NCBI GenBank assembly: GCA_902558075.1
Contig: CACECO010000003.1
Coordinates: forward strand, 62,001-126,000
Length of the DNA: 64,000 nt
Source of the DNA: an uncultured Litorivicinus sp.
GTDB taxonomy: Bacteria > Pseudomonadota > Gammaproteobacteria > Pseudomonadales > Litorivicinaceae
Reading direction: 5' to 3'
Below the pieces are notes generated by a model that made no database searches, had not been told where the DNA came from, and worked only from the letters and a program-made list of their open reading frames with translations. Shown piece after piece: positions 26,293 to 37,051 of this stretch; the first letter of the stretch is position 1; every line of letters starts with the position of its first letter. A program made the translations under genes and the position numbers.

Positions 26293-27998
26293 TCAATCGT
26301 CATCACAGTGTCAACAACATGAGCCAGAGGCACGCGAAGCACCTGCTGGTCATTCCTTTGTTTGAGTTCGACTTCTGACTCTTCAAGTGTTTTGCTACTA
26401 ACCACAATGCGGATTGGGATCCCGATGAGATCCATGTCGGCAAATCGAGGACCAGGCCCCATATTCCGATCGTCGAGTAACACATCCAATCCGCGATCCT
26501 GAAGTTCTCGCTGGATGCGAAGGGCTTCAGTGTCGACTGATGGGTTTTTATTACCACCAATTGGCACAATGCATATGTCGAAAGGTGCTAACGACGAAGG
26601 CCAGCAGATGCCTCGCTCATCATGACGCTGCTCAATTGCAGCCGCAACAATGCGCGTCACTCCAATACCATAGCAACCCATATACAGGGTCGACTGTTTA
26701 CCGTATTCATCAAGGACCGTCGCGTTCATTGCCTCAGAATATTTCTGCCCTAGCTGGAATACATGGCCAACCTCGATACCCCGACGAATCAGATATGTCC
26801 CCGATCCATCCGGTGTAGGGTCCCCTTCAACGGCATTCCGCAAATCTGCGACTTCGGGCTCATCACAATCACGGTCCCAATTGATACCAAAATAGTGCCA
26901 TCCATCTTGATTTGCGCCTGCCCCAAAATCAGAACAGACTGCAGCTTGGCGGTCAGCAATGATTGGGATTGGACAGTTCACGGGCCCCAGTGAGCCTGGT
27001 TTAGCGCCCATGACGGACTGGATTTCACTTTCTATTGCAAACGCGAGTGGGCTTGCAACCATCGCATGATTTTCTGCCTTAACTTCGTTTAATGTGTGAT
27101 CGCCTCGAACGATGAGTGCAATGAAGTCCGATTCACAGAGGTCAGATGCACGGACGATCAATGTTTTGACTGTTTTCTCGATTGCCAGATCAAAGTCTTT
27201 GACGAGTGCTTCGATTGTTTTTTGCGTCGGTGTCTTGACTTTTCGTAGCCCCTCTTTAGGCGCTTGGCGAGCGCCCGAGGCAACACATTCCGCTTTTTCA
27301 ATGTTGGCTGCGTAGTCAGACCTATTGGAAAACACGATGTCGTCCTCGCCAGATTCCGCCAAGACATGGAATTCCTGCGATCCACTGCCACCAATCGCGC
27401 CTGAATCTGCGAGTACTGCTCGATAGTCGAGCCCAAATCGATCAAAAATCCGACAGTAGGCGTCATACATCGCAAGGTAGCTTTGCTGCATCCCATCTTC
27501 ACTGATATCAAATGAGTAGGCATCTTTCATGATGAACTCTCTCGAGCGCATCACCCCAAAACGTGGCCGAACTTCGTCGCGGAATTTGGTCTGAACCTGA
27601 TATAAATTCAGAGGTAATTGTTTATAGGAGCTGACTTCACGACGGATGATATCCGTTACCACTTCCTCATGCGTTGGTCCTAAACAGAAATCCCGTTCAT
27701 GTCGATCTTGTAGTCGCAGGAGTTCAGGACCAAATTGGGCCCAGCGGCCAGATTCCTCCCATAGCTCGGCGGGTTGGACGCCAGACATTAGAATCTCTTG
27801 TGCTCCTGCACGGTCCATCTCTTCGCGAACAATTTGTTCAACTTTCCTGAGAACCCTTAAGCCGAGTGGTAACCATGTGTAAAGACCTGAGGCAAGTTGT
27901 CGAATCATGCCTGCTCGCAACATTAATTTGTGGCTGATCACCACCGTGTCAACGGGATCTTCTTTCAGTGTTGGCAGTAACAGTTGGGAGGTCCGCAT
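26289..27998 (-). CDS. proS: Prolyl-tRNA synthetase
   Basis: 569 residues, bacterial-type ProRS with the editing insertion between motifs 2 and 3 (about residues 230-390). Motif 2 lies around [21 protein letters not shown], and the motif 3 region [13 protein letters not shown] is present. A C-terminal anticodon-binding domain ends the protein. It charges tRNA-Pro in the cytosol. Start ATG at 27998. Confidence 0.97.
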   Translation of the reverse strand: MRTSQLLLPTLKEDPVDTVVISHKLMLRAGMIRQLASGLYTWLPLGLRVLRKVEQIVREEMDRAGAQEILMSGVQPAELWEESGRWAQFGPELLRLQDRHERDFCLGPTHEEVVTDIIRREVSSYKQLPLNLYQVQTKFRDEVRPRFGVMRSREFIMKDAYSFDISEDGMQQSYLAMYDAYCRIFDRFGLDYRAVLADSGAIGGSGSQEFHVLAESGEDDIVFSNRSDYAANIEKAECVASGARQAPKEGLRKVKTPTQKTIEALVKDFDLAIEKTVKTLIVRASDLCESDFIALIVRGDHTLNEVKAENHAMVASPLAFAIESEIQSVMGAKPGSLGPVNCPIPIIADRQAAVCSDFGAGANQDGWHYFGINWDRDCDEPEVADLRNAVEGDPTPDGSGTYLIRRGIEVGHVFQLGQKYSEAMNATVLDEYGKQSTLYMGCYGIGVTRIVAAAIEQRHDERGICWPSSLAPFDICIVPIGGNKNPSVDTEALRIQRELQDRGLDVLLDDRNMGPGPRFADMDLIGIPIRIVVSSKTLEESEVELKQRNDQQVLRVPLAHVVDTVMTIE

Positions 27999-28088
27999 AT
28001 CGCATCCATAGACTATGACTTGGAAAAGATAAAGTATACCGAGCTTCGGCCTCTAGGAGTGGACTGCATCCAGTAGTTTATTTGGACC

Positions 28089-28268
28089 GTGGGTTCTCGA
28101 GTCAATTCGATGGTGAATTGGGTTGGTTTTCTTGCGGCGGGCCTTACCGGATTGATCGAGACCGATGATGATCTCGCGCTATTGGTGGCAATTCGAACGA
28201 TTGAGCAAAAGGCATTCAACCTCGTACTTGGTTTGGGAAGTCGCTTGGTTTCTGAATCCGTGTTTTAG
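28089..28268 (+). other. Possible 59-residue ORF or gene remnant
   Basis: A frame open from 28077 to the TAG at 28268; GTG at 28089 or ATG at 28110 could start it. The translation (containing GFLAAGLTGLIETDDDLALL) is helical and looks coding, but no ribosome site is near. It could be a small protein or the C-terminal relic of a lost gene. I do not recognise the family. The rest of the 317-bp gap between proS and the DUF482 gene (27999-28315) shows nothing else. Confidence 0.3.
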
Positions 28269-28315
28269 GATGAAGGCCAAAAATGTTTGTCAAAGGACCA
28301 ATTCGCTGGACTTTC

Positions 28316-29467
28316 TTAAATGTGAAGTGATTCGTCGGATAGTTTAAACGGTGTGTGTTCATCACATGCCTGAAAATAGTGATCAATATGCATACTTTCT
28401 TTACGCAAGAAAAGTTCGATAGCTCCCGCGAATTCCTGATTTTCAATCCAATGCAAGCTTTGTGTTTTGACGGGTCTAAAACCGCGTGCAATTTTATGTT
28501 CACCCTGAGCTCCAGGATCAAACCGCGCGATTCCTTGCTCGATCGCATCCTCAATCCATTGGTGAAAACAGGTCTCAAAATGCAAACAGTCAACTTCGTG
28601 TAAAGCACCCCAGTAGCGCCCGTAAAGGGTCGTCGCATCACGAAGGCAAAATGACATTGCGATCCGTTGATTCTGCCTGATCGCAAAGGCGACTCGGATT
28701 GCATCGGGGATACGTTCAATCGCATATTCAAAAAATTCACGAGTCAAATAGCCAAGGCTCCCACGGAGCCGATAGGTCTTCTGATAACACTGAAAAAGCG
28801 TATCAATCGCCTCATGGCTTATGTCCTTGCCACTGAACCTCTCGAAAGTGATACCTTGTTCGGCAACACGACGCCGCTCTCTTCTGGCTTCTTTTCGCCG
28901 CTTTGAGTTAAACGTCGCAAGATGATCGTCGAAGCATTGAAATCCTTGATTGATCCAGTGAAATTGAACGCCGGATCGTTCGAGCCACGAGTCGCTCGCT
29001 CGCAAATTTTGGGAGCTCTCCTCGTCTGGAAATAATATGTGCCAGCTCGACACTCGTCCCAAGAGTTCCTCTTTGAGCACTTTCAACAACTGAGCCGTGA
29101 CGGCTCCTCGATCAGCACCTTTTTTTATTAGAATACGTGGGCCAGTCGCCGGCGTGAATGGAATGGCGGTCACGCATTTTGGATAGTAGTTGAGGCCATG
29201 CCGGTGATAAGCATCAGCCCAAGCCCAATCGAATACATATTCACCGTACGAGTCAGATTTTAAGTAGCAAACCATTGCACCAACCAATTCATTATTCTCG
29301 GTGACAGATGCATAAAGTGGCCTCCAACCTGTGCCCTCACCGACGCTTTTTGAGTCTTCAAGTGCGGATAGAAATCCGTGTAATAACCCTGGGTAGCACG
29401 ACGGATTTAAGGCATCCCAAGGGGCTGGGTGGAAGGCGTGGATCGACAGGTGAAGCCCTGCTTGCAT
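28316..29467 (-). CDS. GNAT/FemAB-fold N-acetyltransferase-like protein (DUF482)
   Basis: 383 residues. The conserved blocks are those of DUF482 (COG3146): SYGEYVFDWAWADAY, GLNYYPKCVTAIPFTP, NSKRRKEARRERRRV and CFHQWIEDAIEQGI. The family belongs to the peptidoglycan-transferase-like GNAT superfamily, cytosolic, of unknown substrate. The gene stands alone between proS and DUF3108, both read from the same strand. Confidence 0.85.
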   Translation of the reverse strand: MQAGLHLSIHAFHPAPWDALNPSCYPGLLHGFLSALEDSKSVGEGTGWRPLYASVTENNELVGAMVCYLKSDSYGEYVFDWAWADAYHRHGLNYYPKCVTAIPFTPATGPRILIKKGADRGAVTAQLLKVLKEELLGRVSSWHILFPDEESSQNLRASDSWLERSGVQFHWINQGFQCFDDHLATFNSKRRKEARRERRRVAEQGITFERFSGKDISHEAIDTLFQCYQKTYRLRGSLGYLTREFFEYAIERIPDAIRVAFAIRQNQRIAMSFCLRDATTLYGRYWGALHEVDCLHFETCFHQWIEDAIEQGIARFDPGAQGEHKIARGFRPVKTQSLHWIENQEFAGAIELFLRKESMHIDHYFQACDEHTPFKLSDESLHI

Positions 29468-29482
29468 ATATATCCTTTGTCG

Positions 29483-30175
29483 CTAGGGCGTCCTTGCTTT
29501 TTTGAAAGCTTTGAGCGTCAATGCAAAAAGCCGTAAGTTATCTATTTTCTTGAGCTTAACTAGTTGATAATCAAGCGAGGGAGCAAGCCAAAATTCAAAT
29601 TGGCGCTTGGGGTCTGGATTATCGTCAGTGAGCATAAATTTCTGTGCGTCAATCCGGCCATAGGGCGTATCGAGCGTCTCAAGCTCACCTGCGACCACGT
29701 GGCGAACTTTAACATCATTCCCATCAACCATGGTGATCGACTCAGGCAGAGAACGCTCATTTTTCAGTAGATATGCTAGCTGTAAGCGGAATCCTAACGG
29801 ATCGATGGTGTCATCTGGAATAGCCAATTCAGCCCGTTCTGGCTCATGGAGCCAAGTCAGCGATTGTTTGTTCCAGTTGAACCGAAAATTCCGGCCGGTC
29901 GTTCGTCCGAGAATGCTCTGCGTGTAGTTGTAATCCAGAGGCTTCCAGCCGTTTTCGTCAGTGAATAGCAAATTGGTCGTTTCATTTGCTGAGCCAATAC
30001 TGGCTTTCGCATCGAGTACCATCTCAAAGCGATCACCATTTTGTTGCAGTGTCTCAATGGCCTCAGCCTCGAGTTTGATTCCTACGCTCCAAATCATATC
30101 GTATTTTGCCTCATAGCCTTGTGAAAAGGCTGGTGAAGCAACCAATAAAACGAGCAGTGCGATTCCTCTCAACAT
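29483..30175 (-). CDS. DUF3108 periplasmic protein
   Basis: 230 residues with a signal peptide (ALLVLLVASPAFSQG). The rest is beta-rich and matches DUF3108, typically encoded after purN in gammaproteobacteria; function unknown. It overlaps the purN stop by 7 bp, so it is co-translated with the purine genes. Confidence 0.8.
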   Translation of the reverse strand: MLRGIALLVLLVASPAFSQGYEAKYDMIWSVGIKLEAEAIETLQQNGDRFEMVLDAKASIGSANETTNLLFTDENGWKPLDYNYTQSILGRTTGRNFRFNWNKQSLTWLHEPERAELAIPDDTIDPLGFRLQLAYLLKNERSLPESITMVDGNDVKVRHVVAGELETLDTPYGRIDAQKFMLTDDNPDPKRQFEFWLAPSLDYQLVKLKKIDNLRLFALTLKAFKKARTP

Positions 30176-30747
30176 GCGACAACTCCCAGTGAAAGATCAC
30201 GAATAACAGCGGGATACAAACAGTGTTCGGCTTCAAGGACTCTTCGTCTCAGCGAATCTTCAGAGTCGTGAGCGTGGATAGCTACCTCCATTTGGCGAAT
30301 GATACCACCCGAATCAAGCTCTTCTGTGACCCAGTGAACAGTTGCACCGGCGATTGAATCACCCGCTTCAATCGCACGTCGATGCGTGTTCAGCCCTTTA
30401 TATTTCGGTAGCAATGATGGATGGATATTGACCAAGCGATTTGCATAGTAGTTCACAAACTGAGCAGTCAGGATTCGCATAAATCCAGCCAGCACAATCA
30501 AGTCGGCTTCGTAGTCGTCGATCACTGACATGAGTGCTCGATCAAATTCATACCGATCGGGATAGCGCTGGTGGGGCAGTACCGTCGTCGCAATATTGGC
30601 TCGCTTCGCACACTCTAGGCCAAACGCCTCCACTTTATTGGAGACAACACCAACAATTTCAGCATAACCAAGAAGTCCTTTTAGTTGCCAGTCAATGAGA
30701 GCCTGCAGATTGCTGCCATCTCCTGAGATTAGGCAAACGACCCGCAT
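30169..30747 (-). CDS. purN: Phosphoribosylglycinamide formyltransferase
   Basis: 192 residues. PurN transfers a formyl group from 10-formyl-THF to GAR in purine synthesis. The phosphate loop is ISGDGSNLQAL; catalytic Asn and His are in VNIHPSLLPKYKG, and the Asp in HWVTEELDSG. It shares one base with the purM stop. It is a further user of one-carbon units in this window. Confidence 0.95.
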   Translation of the reverse strand: MRVVCLISGDGSNLQALIDWQLKGLLGYAEIVGVVSNKVEAFGLECAKRANIATTVLPHQRYPDRYEFDRALMSVIDDYEADLIVLAGFMRILTAQFVNYYANRLVNIHPSLLPKYKGLNTHRRAIEAGDSIAGATVHWVTEELDSGGIIRQMEVAIHAHDSEDSLRRRVLEAEHCLYPAVIRDLSLGVVAC

Positions 30748-31811
30748 TACGCGAACGCTCCCGAGAAAACGACTGCTTCAGTCTGGCGTGCGGTGATCTC
30801 GCCAATAACCAACGGTTCTTCTCCGGTTGAGGCAAGTACCTCGGTGACGTTTTCAACGTGTTGTGGCGAGCAGAACATGATAAATCCGATGCCGCAGTTA
30901 AATGTCCTGAGCATCTCTTCGGCACCCACATCACCCTGCACTTTAAGCCATTTAAAAATCGCCGGGCGGGTCCAGGCATCGAGATCGATATGCGCGGTCA
31001 AATGATCGCCAAAAGATCGTGGGAGATTCTCTTGAAACCCACCACCTGTGACATGGACAGCGCCGGTCACCTGACCGGTTGCCATCGCTTTCAGCACGGA
31101 TTTGACATAGATCCGCGTCGGCTGCATGACTGCGTCAAGTACTGTCGAATGCGATGTAAGTTGTTCGGTGTCAGGGTTGATCGCTGCATATGTGAAAATT
31201 TTTCGAATCAACGCATAGCCATTACTATGTGGACCCGAGGAGGGGAGTCCAATTATGACATTGCCCGCTTCGACTCCACTGCCATTGAGAATCCTAGATT
31301 CTTCGGCTACCCCAACGCAAAAGCCAGCCAGATCGTAGTCACCATGTTGGTACATACCTGGCATTTCCGCTGTTTCTCCGCCTGCAAGAGCGCAACCAGA
31401 GAGCTCGCATCCGTGGGCAATTGATGCGATTACTGTTTCAGCGACGTCTACATCGAGCTGGCCAGTTGCGTAGTAGTCTAGGAAAAATAATGGTTCGGCG
31501 TTGGCGACAATCAAGTCATTAACACACATTGCGACGAGATCTTCGCCGATTTGACGATGTCGCTGATAATTGATCGCTAATTTCAATTTTGTCCCGACGC
31601 CATCTGTCCCCGAGACAAGTACTGGGTTTTGATACCCTTCCGGGATCTTGAACAACGCTCCAAACCCACCAAGGGCACCGAGAGATTCTTTGCGAGCAGT
31701 TCGTTTTACGTGTGGTTTGATGCGCTCGACGAGGGCGTTTCCTGCATCAATATCAACACCAGCGTCTCGATATGAGAGACCTACCTGATGATCTTGACTC
31801 ATTGACTTCAT
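30747..31811 (-). CDS. purM: Phosphoribosylformylglycinamidine cyclo-ligase
   Basis: 354 residues. I chose the ATG at 31811, which has AGGAAG just before it; 31802 is an alternative. PurM closes the imidazole ring to form AIR. Family motifs are SYRDAGVDIDAGN, VSGTDGVGTKLKLA, ALAGGETAEMPGMY and HVTGGGFQENLPR. It is the first gene of purM-purN-DUF3108, 67 bp from the divergent DUF2066 gene; the promoters must lie in that gap. Confidence 0.95.
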   Translation of the reverse strand: MKSMSQDHQVGLSYRDAGVDIDAGNALVERIKPHVKRTARKESLGALGGFGALFKIPEGYQNPVLVSGTDGVGTKLKLAINYQRHRQIGEDLVAMCVNDLIVANAEPLFFLDYYATGQLDVDVAETVIASIAHGCELSGCALAGGETAEMPGMYQHGDYDLAGFCVGVAEESRILNGSGVEAGNVIIGLPSSGPHSNGYALIRKIFTYAAINPDTEQLTSHSTVLDAVMQPTRIYVKSVLKAMATGQVTGAVHVTGGGFQENLPRSFGDHLTAHIDLDAWTRPAIFKWLKVQGDVGAEEMLRTFNCGIGFIMFCSPQHVENVTEVLASTGEEPLVIGEITARQTEAVVFSGAFA

Positions 31812-31878
31812 AGCTTCCTGCGTGAATGGTTGCAGAAGTGTATCATTTGCCGACAAACTAGAACCAATGTGAGGTTTC

Positions 31879-32898
31879 ATGACAGCACGATTTTTTTTCG
31901 TCATCACATGTTTGCTCTCGTCGACAGTCAAGGCGCTCGAATATCGTATCGAGGTCGAGGAGCCTTCGTTATTTAACGTCGAAGAGGCAATCGCGAATAC
32001 CATTCACGGAGCCGCTGAGCGGTTGACAGGAATGCCTGAAGCACGAATGGTCAGTGTTGCACCTGATCTTTTCAGTTTGTCCGAGGCGTTAGTCAACTCC
32101 TATGGCTATGATGGCGATACGTTGATCGTTGATATTGATGTTGATGGATTGAAAAGTCGACTTGAGACGGCGGGTATCGCACTGTGGGAGTCTGAGCGTC
32201 CTGAGTTCCTCATTTGGGCGACTGAAGAACGCGGCCTTGAGCGGTTGATGGTCGGTCAGGAATCCAATCTGATCATCGATCGACTGATGGCTGCAAGTGA
32301 GCGCTTTGATGTGCCGATGCAGCGTCCCCTGATGGATCTTGAAGATACGTTGTCTTTGTCTCCTGCGGAGATTTGGGGTGAGTTCGCTGGTGCAGTGACT
32401 AACGCCTCTGCGAGATATGGTATCGCGAATATTTTGGTGGTTGGAGATCGGCCAGGGCGGCAAATACTGAAATATTGGTTATTTGCACCCAATGGTGAGT
32501 ATCGGGCTGGGGAGATCACCGGTGTTGACGCGGATGCACGAGCTTTTTCATTGATTGAAGTTGTTATGCAGTACGCCAGATCGATTTCGGAACCCGTGGA
32601 ACCAGTGCAAGTGGCTGTGTTGGGGAAGCGTGAGTCACTCACATCCTTTACACCATTCGAAGATAATGTAGCAGGACAATGGACGGTGAGGATCGAATAT
32701 AATGATGTGATTAGTTTGATGAATCTGATTGATCATCTCGAAGCATCCGAAGGGGTGACGATAGCAGCCACAGAGATTCGGACCGCTGAGGCGTCAATGG
32801 TATTGAATACAGGCTTGTCACTGGGTGCTACCGATGACTTGGTATCGTCTTTCGAGTCGATACAATTTATTTCGCCTTTGGTGTATTCGCTGAAGTGA
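31879..32898 (+). CDS. DUF2066 exported protein
   Basis: 339 residues with a signal peptide (FFFVITCLLSSTVKALEY). It matches DUF2066, regularly found divergent from purM and upstream of hda in gammaproteobacteria; function unknown, likely periplasmic. The stop overlaps the hda GTG start by 4 bp. Confidence 0.8.
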   Translation: MTARFFFVITCLLSSTVKALEYRIEVEEPSLFNVEEAIANTIHGAAERLTGMPEARMVSVAPDLFSLSEALVNSYGYDGDTLIVDIDVDGLKSRLETAGIALWESERPEFLIWATEERGLERLMVGQESNLIIDRLMAASERFDVPMQRPLMDLEDTLSLSPAEIWGEFAGAVTNASARYGIANILVVGDRPGRQILKYWLFAPNGEYRAGEITGVDADARAFSLIEVVMQYARSISEPVEPVQVAVLGKRESLTSFTPFEDNVAGQWTVRIEYNDVISLMNLIDHLEASEGVTIAATEIRTAEASMVLNTGLSLGATDDLVSSFESIQFISPLVYSLK

Positions 32899-33590
32899 GT
32901 CAACAAAAACAGCCGATCCAAGAGATCTTGAAGCTCGAGAGACCAGCGGGATATTCGTTGGAATGCTGGGTAGAAACCAAGCAACATCAGATCATCATAT
33001 CCCATGTCGATGATTCGCTTCATGGGCGTTCTAATGAGCTTTGGATGTATGGTGCTCCAGGGGTCGGCAAAACGCATTTAGGCCTAGTGATCGCTGAGCG
33101 ATTTCGGTTTGAATACTATGACTGTGGCGAAATCAATCCGGAAACTGTTCCTGAATTATTCGAGTATCTTGATGTGCAATGTGGGGTTATTCTCGATCGT
33201 GTCGATCGGTGGTTGGATAACTCGGCTTCAGAATCAGCACTATTCTCTTGGTGGAAGCGAAAAGAGAATGGACTGGTTCTGGTTTCCGAGACCTCGCCAC
33301 GAGCAGACGGGTTCATCACGTTACCTGATTTAGCGAGCCGCGCTCGTGCTGCAATGATATTGCCCTTAGATGGGTTGGGTGATGAGGGCATTCGACATCT
33401 TTTCCAGTGCCAACTTCAACGCCTGGGTATTGAGTTAGCGCCTGAAGTCATTCGGTTTTTAAGCCCAAGGCTTCCAAGGAATCCAGCCAAATTGATGGAT
33501 TTGCTTGCCGTGATGGATCAAGAGAGCTTGCGCGATCAGCGAAAAATCACCGTTCCCTGGCTGAAACAGCGACTTTTGCGCTTGTCATAA
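32895..33590 (+). CDS. hda: DnaA-like regulatory inactivator Hda
   Basis: 231 residues starting at GTG, overlapping DUF2066. Hda, with the DNA sliding clamp, triggers ATP hydrolysis by DnaA to limit re-initiation. The Walker A is GAPGVGKT (residues 53-60). The DnaA-type sensor II region is [10 protein letters not shown]. No DnaA DNA-binding domain follows. The N-terminal clamp-binding motif is expected near QQKQPIQ but is not a clear consensus. Confidence 0.88.
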   Translation: MSQQKQPIQEILKLERPAGYSLECWVETKQHQIIISHVDDSLHGRSNELWMYGAPGVGKTHLGLVIAERFRFEYYDCGEINPETVPELFEYLDVQCGVILDRVDRWLDNSASESALFSWWKRKENGLVLVSETSPRADGFITLPDLASRARAAMILPLDGLGDEGIRHLFQCQLQRLGIELAPEVIRFLSPRLPRNPAKLMDLLAVMDQESLRDQRKITVPWLKQRLLRLS

Positions 33591-33592
33591 AA

Positions 33593-33612
33593 TACTGACA
33601 TTATTTTCAGTA
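33593..33612 (+). promoter_or_regulatory. LexA (SOS) box upstream of recA
   Basis: TACTGACATTATTTTCAGTA has the CTG-N10-CAG form of gammaproteobacterial LexA operators and is a near-perfect inverted repeat at its ends. It lies 72 bp before the recA start codon, so recA should be SOS-induced. Confidence 0.9.
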
Positions 33613-33684
33613 TTTCCTGCTGACAGAGCGCTCGAACATCGTTACTCTACACACATAGTTCACCTACACGAGAAGGGGATTTCA

Positions 33685-34728
33685 ATGGATGACAATCGTC
33701 GTAAAGCGCTTGAAGCAGCCTTAAGTCAGATCGAACGACAGTTTGGTAAAGGTGCGGTAATGCGCATGGGGGACGCGCCTCGCGAATCGATTCCAGCGAT
33801 TTCAACAGGATCGTTAGGTCTCGACATCGCACTAGGCATCGGCGGTCTTCCAAAAGGTCGAATTGTCGAAATCTATGGGCCCGAGTCTTCAGGTAAAACC
33901 ACGCTGACATTACAAACGATCTCAGAGTGTCAAAAAGCGGGTGGCACAGCAGCATTTATTGATGCCGAACACGCGCTTGACCCGGTGTATGCCGGCAAAT
34001 TAGGCATCAATGTTGATGATCTTCTCGTGTCTCAGCCCGATACGGGTGAGCAGGCGTTGGAAATTGCTGACATGCTCGTGCGCTCGGGTAGCGTTGATAT
34101 CTTAGTGGTTGACTCGGTTGCGGCTTTGACTCCGAGAGCTGAGATCGAAGGGGATATGGGTGATACGCACGTTGGCCTGCAGGCGCGACTCATGAGTCAG
34201 GCCCTTCGAAAAATCACAGGTAATATCAAACGTTCCAATTGTCTTGTGATCTTTATCAACCAGATTCGCATGAAGATTGGTGTAATGTTTGGTAACCCTG
34301 AAACCACAACCGGTGGTAATGCGCTTAAATTTTACAGTTCGGTCCGTTTGGATATCCGACGCATCGGAAGCGTGAAGCAGGGCGACGAGGTCGTTGGTAA
34401 CGAAACTCGTGTCAAAGTTGTGAAGAACAAAGTGTCGCCACCGTTCCGTCAAGCTGAGTTCCAGGTCATGTATGGACAAGGTATCTACCACATGGGAGAG
34501 GTGCTGGATCTCGGTGTGCAAGAAGGCTTGGTTGAAAAGTCTGGGGCCTGGTATTCCTATAGTGGTCAGCGAATTGGCCAAGGGAAAGCAAATGCGGCTC
34601 AGTTCCTTGATGAAAATAGCGTAATGGCAGATGAAATCGAAAAAATGCTCAGAGATCGGTTGCTTGCGTCTCCAGTTTCTGCTGAAGACACTGCAGAGGA
34701 TGTCGTTGAGGCACCGCCTGAGGAGTAA
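33685..34728 (+). CDS. recA: Recombinase RecA
   Basis: 347 residues, full length. RecA forms filaments on single-stranded DNA, drives strand exchange and activates LexA self-cleavage. Walker A is GPESSGKT (residues 65-72); the L2 loop with [20 protein letters not shown] is intact. The acidic C-terminal tail is typical. The usual downstream recX is not here; it is found at 50639, 16 kb away. Confidence 0.98.
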   Translation: MDDNRRKALEAALSQIERQFGKGAVMRMGDAPRESIPAISTGSLGLDIALGIGGLPKGRIVEIYGPESSGKTTLTLQTISECQKAGGTAAFIDAEHALDPVYAGKLGINVDDLLVSQPDTGEQALEIADMLVRSGSVDILVVDSVAALTPRAEIEGDMGDTHVGLQARLMSQALRKITGNIKRSNCLVIFINQIRMKIGVMFGNPETTTGGNALKFYSSVRLDIRRIGSVKQGDEVVGNETRVKVVKNKVSPPFRQAEFQVMYGQGIYHMGEVLDLGVQEGLVEKSGAWYSYSGQRIGQGKANAAQFLDENSVMADEIEKMLRDRLLASPVSAEDTAEDVVEAPPEE

Positions 34729-34752
34729 TCGTTCGACAGTGATATTTGCTGG

Positions 34753-35523
34753 GTGGGAGCGACTCTAATCGGAGATCCCTTTTTTTGGGGTCTTGCGTTT
34801 ATGGGACTCATTATCGTTGGTGTTTCCAAAGGCGGTTTTGGCGGCGGGCTTGGGGTCGTCGGTGTGCCTTTCCTTGCGGCAGCGATCCCAGTGAATCAAG
34901 CGGCAGCAATCATGTTGCCTTGCTTGATCATAATGGATCTCGCGGGCATATATGGCTGGCGGGGACAATGGTGTTGGGAGCAACTTAAACGACTATTGCC
35001 GGCGGCGGGTGTTGGTGTTTGCTTCGGCGCACTCAGTTTTCATCTGCTATCAGACAACGCCCTTCGCATCATGATCGGTCTTATTGGTCTTGGATTTGGA
35101 ATGCAATGGTGGGTTCAGCACCTGGGATTCACGCAATCAGTCGAGCAGCAGGTGCCTGGAGCTTGGCATACTCGCTGTTGGAGTATGATTGCTGGATTTA
35201 CCAGTTTTAGCGTGCATGCGGGTGGACCTCCGCTCCAGATTGCGTTGTTGCCTCAAAACCTTGATCCCAAGATGTATGCGGCTACTACAGTGGTTTTCTT
35301 TACTTTCGTTAATCTGGTCAAAGTATTTCCATACTACTGGTTAGACCAATTTACTGATGAGGTTTTATGGACCGCCCTAATCCTTGCCCCAGTTGGACCC
35401 TTCGCAGTTCTGCTTGGGATACTCCTAAATCAAACTGTTTCAGTATTTTGGTTCTATCGCGTATGTTACTTCGGTTTAGTTATATCGAGCCTTCGACTTC
35501 TCTTTATTGGTATGACCACTTAG
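34753..35523 (+). CDS. TauE/SafE family membrane permease
   Basis: 256 residues with about eight hydrophobic segments. The N-terminal motif SKGGFGGGLGVVGVPFLA and the central SVHAGGPPLQIALLPQ repeat are those of TauE/SafE (sulfite/sulfoacetate or other anion export). The chosen start is GTG at 34753; no strong ribosome site is visible. Given sulfur-compound genes elsewhere (DmdA-like), a role in exporting sulfite or organosulfur acids is possible but unproven. Confidence 0.8.
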   Translation: MGATLIGDPFFWGLAFMGLIIVGVSKGGFGGGLGVVGVPFLAAAIPVNQAAAIMLPCLIIMDLAGIYGWRGQWCWEQLKRLLPAAGVGVCFGALSFHLLSDNALRIMIGLIGLGFGMQWWVQHLGFTQSVEQQVPGAWHTRCWSMIAGFTSFSVHAGGPPLQIALLPQNLDPKMYAATTVVFFTFVNLVKVFPYYWLDQFTDEVLWTALILAPVGPFAVLLGILLNQTVSVFWFYRVCYFGLVISSLRLLFIGMTT

Positions 35524-35596
35524 TCGAATTGTGACGACTTGCCTGTGATATGATTTTCGTGCATTTTTCAAATTGTCGATCCACAAAGGTGATTTC

Positions 35597-37051
35597 ATGG
35601 AAACTGGGCAATTAGTCGCAGCACTGGCGGCTGGTGTTCAATCTGAGCGCGTTTTATTTCGAGAGCAGGATACTGCGCCGTATGAGTGTGACGGGCTAAC
35701 GATGTATAAGGCGAAGCCTAAGGTGGTGGTGCTCCCCGAGACTCGAGATGAAGTGTGTCATACCCTCAAAACTTGCAAATCATTAGGTGTACCTGTGGTT
35801 GCACGAGGCGCTGGAACCGGTTTATCTGGAGGCGCTTTACCGCACGCGGATGGAGTTTTATTGGTGATGTCCAAGTTCAGCAAGATACTAGAAATTGATG
35901 AAGACGCACGGATTGCCCGCGTAGAACCAGGGGTCCGAAATCTCGCAATCTCAGAGGCTGTGAGTCACCTCGATCTCTACTATGCACCCGACCCCTCGTC
36001 ACAAATTGCTTGTTCGATCGGTGGGAACATCGCTGAAAATTCGGGTGGCGTTCATTGTCTCAAATACGGATTAACCGTTCATAACGTATTATCAGTGACC
36101 ATTGCGCTTGATGATGGTTCCATACTAACTGTTGGTTCAGATGCGCTCGATTCGCCAGGATATGATTTGCTGGCATTGACCATCGGAAGCGAGGGTCTAT
36201 TGGCAGTTGTTTTAGAAATTACCGTTCGTTTACTTCCGAAGCCCGAAGAAATGCGAGTTGTAATGGCCGCGTTTGATGACGTGACCAAGGCCGGGGACTC
36301 CGTCGGAAATATCATTGCAGCTGGAATCATTCCGGCCGGGCTTGAGATGATGGACGGTCCTGCGGTCGCTGCTGTCGAGGATTTCGTGAAGGCTGGCTAT
36401 CCACTCGACGCTGAAGCATTGCTACTGTGTGAAGTCGATGGGACCACAGCAGAAGTTACAGATGAGCTGGCGCGGGTTGAGGCTATCTTGGAGGAATCAG
36501 GCGCGACCATGCTTCGCGTCGCGACCAATGAGGAAGAGCGACTGTTATTCTGGAAGGGCCGCAAGAGTGCGTTCCCAGCTGTCGGCCGAATTTCACCAGA
36601 CTACTATTGCATGGATGGAACGATTCCACGGAAACATCTGTCGCTTGTATTGAGACGGATGCGTGAAATGTCAAAGCGTCACGGATTGCGTTGTGCCAAT
36701 GTGTTCCATGCGGGTGATGGAAACCTGCATCCGTTAATCCTCTTCGACGCAAACAACCCGACTGAACTGAAGCGTGCCGAAGATTTCGGAGCTGAGATCC
36801 TTGAGCTGTGTGTTGAGGTCGGTGGTACGATCACAGGTGAGCACGGTGTTGGAGTTGAAAAGATTAATGAGATGTGTGTTCAGTTCTCCTCAGATGAACT
36901 CACCCAGTTCCACGCCATGAAAGCTGCGTTTGATCCAACGGGAATTTTAAACCCCGGGAAAGCAGTGCCAACGCTCAATCGCTGCGCGGAGTTTGGAAAA
37001 ATGCATATTCACCATGGGCAAATGCCTCATCCCGAGCTGGAACGATTTTAA
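35597..37051 (+). CDS. glcD: Glycolate oxidase subunit GlcD (FAD-linked)
   Basis: 484 residues from the ATG at 35597 (ribosome site AAAGGTGA). GlcD oxidises glycolate to glyoxylate. FAD-binding type 4 signs: VARGAGTGLSGGALP, PDPSSQIACSIGGNIAENSG and C-terminal ITGEHGVGVEKI. It overlaps glcE by one base. Glycolate is a major algal exudate, which fits the DmdA-like cluster. Confidence 0.93.
   Translation: METGQLVAALAAGVQSERVLFREQDTAPYECDGLTMYKAKPKVVVLPETRDEVCHTLKTCKSLGVPVVARGAGTGLSGGALPHADGVLLVMSKFSKILEIDEDARIARVEPGVRNLAISEAVSHLDLYYAPDPSSQIACSIGGNIAENSGGVHCLKYGLTVHNVLSVTIALDDGSILTVGSDALDSPGYDLLALTIGSEGLLAVVLEITVRLLPKPEEMRVVMAAFDDVTKAGDSVGNIIAAGIIPAGLEMMDGPAVAAVEDFVKAGYPLDAEALLLCEVDGTTAEVTDELARVEAILEESGATMLRVATNEEERLLFWKGRKSAFPAVGRISPDYYCMDGTIPRKHLSLVLRRMREMSKRHGLRCANVFHAGDGNLHPLILFDANNPTELKRAEDFGAEILELCVEVGGTITGEHGVGVEKINEMCVQFSSDELTQFHAMKAAFDPTGILNPGKAVPTLNRCAEFGKMHIHHGQMPHPELERF

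Noticed and set aside
30858-31424. 188-codon plus-strand frame inside purM
   Set aside because: Antisense shadow of purM with no start signal and improbable composition.
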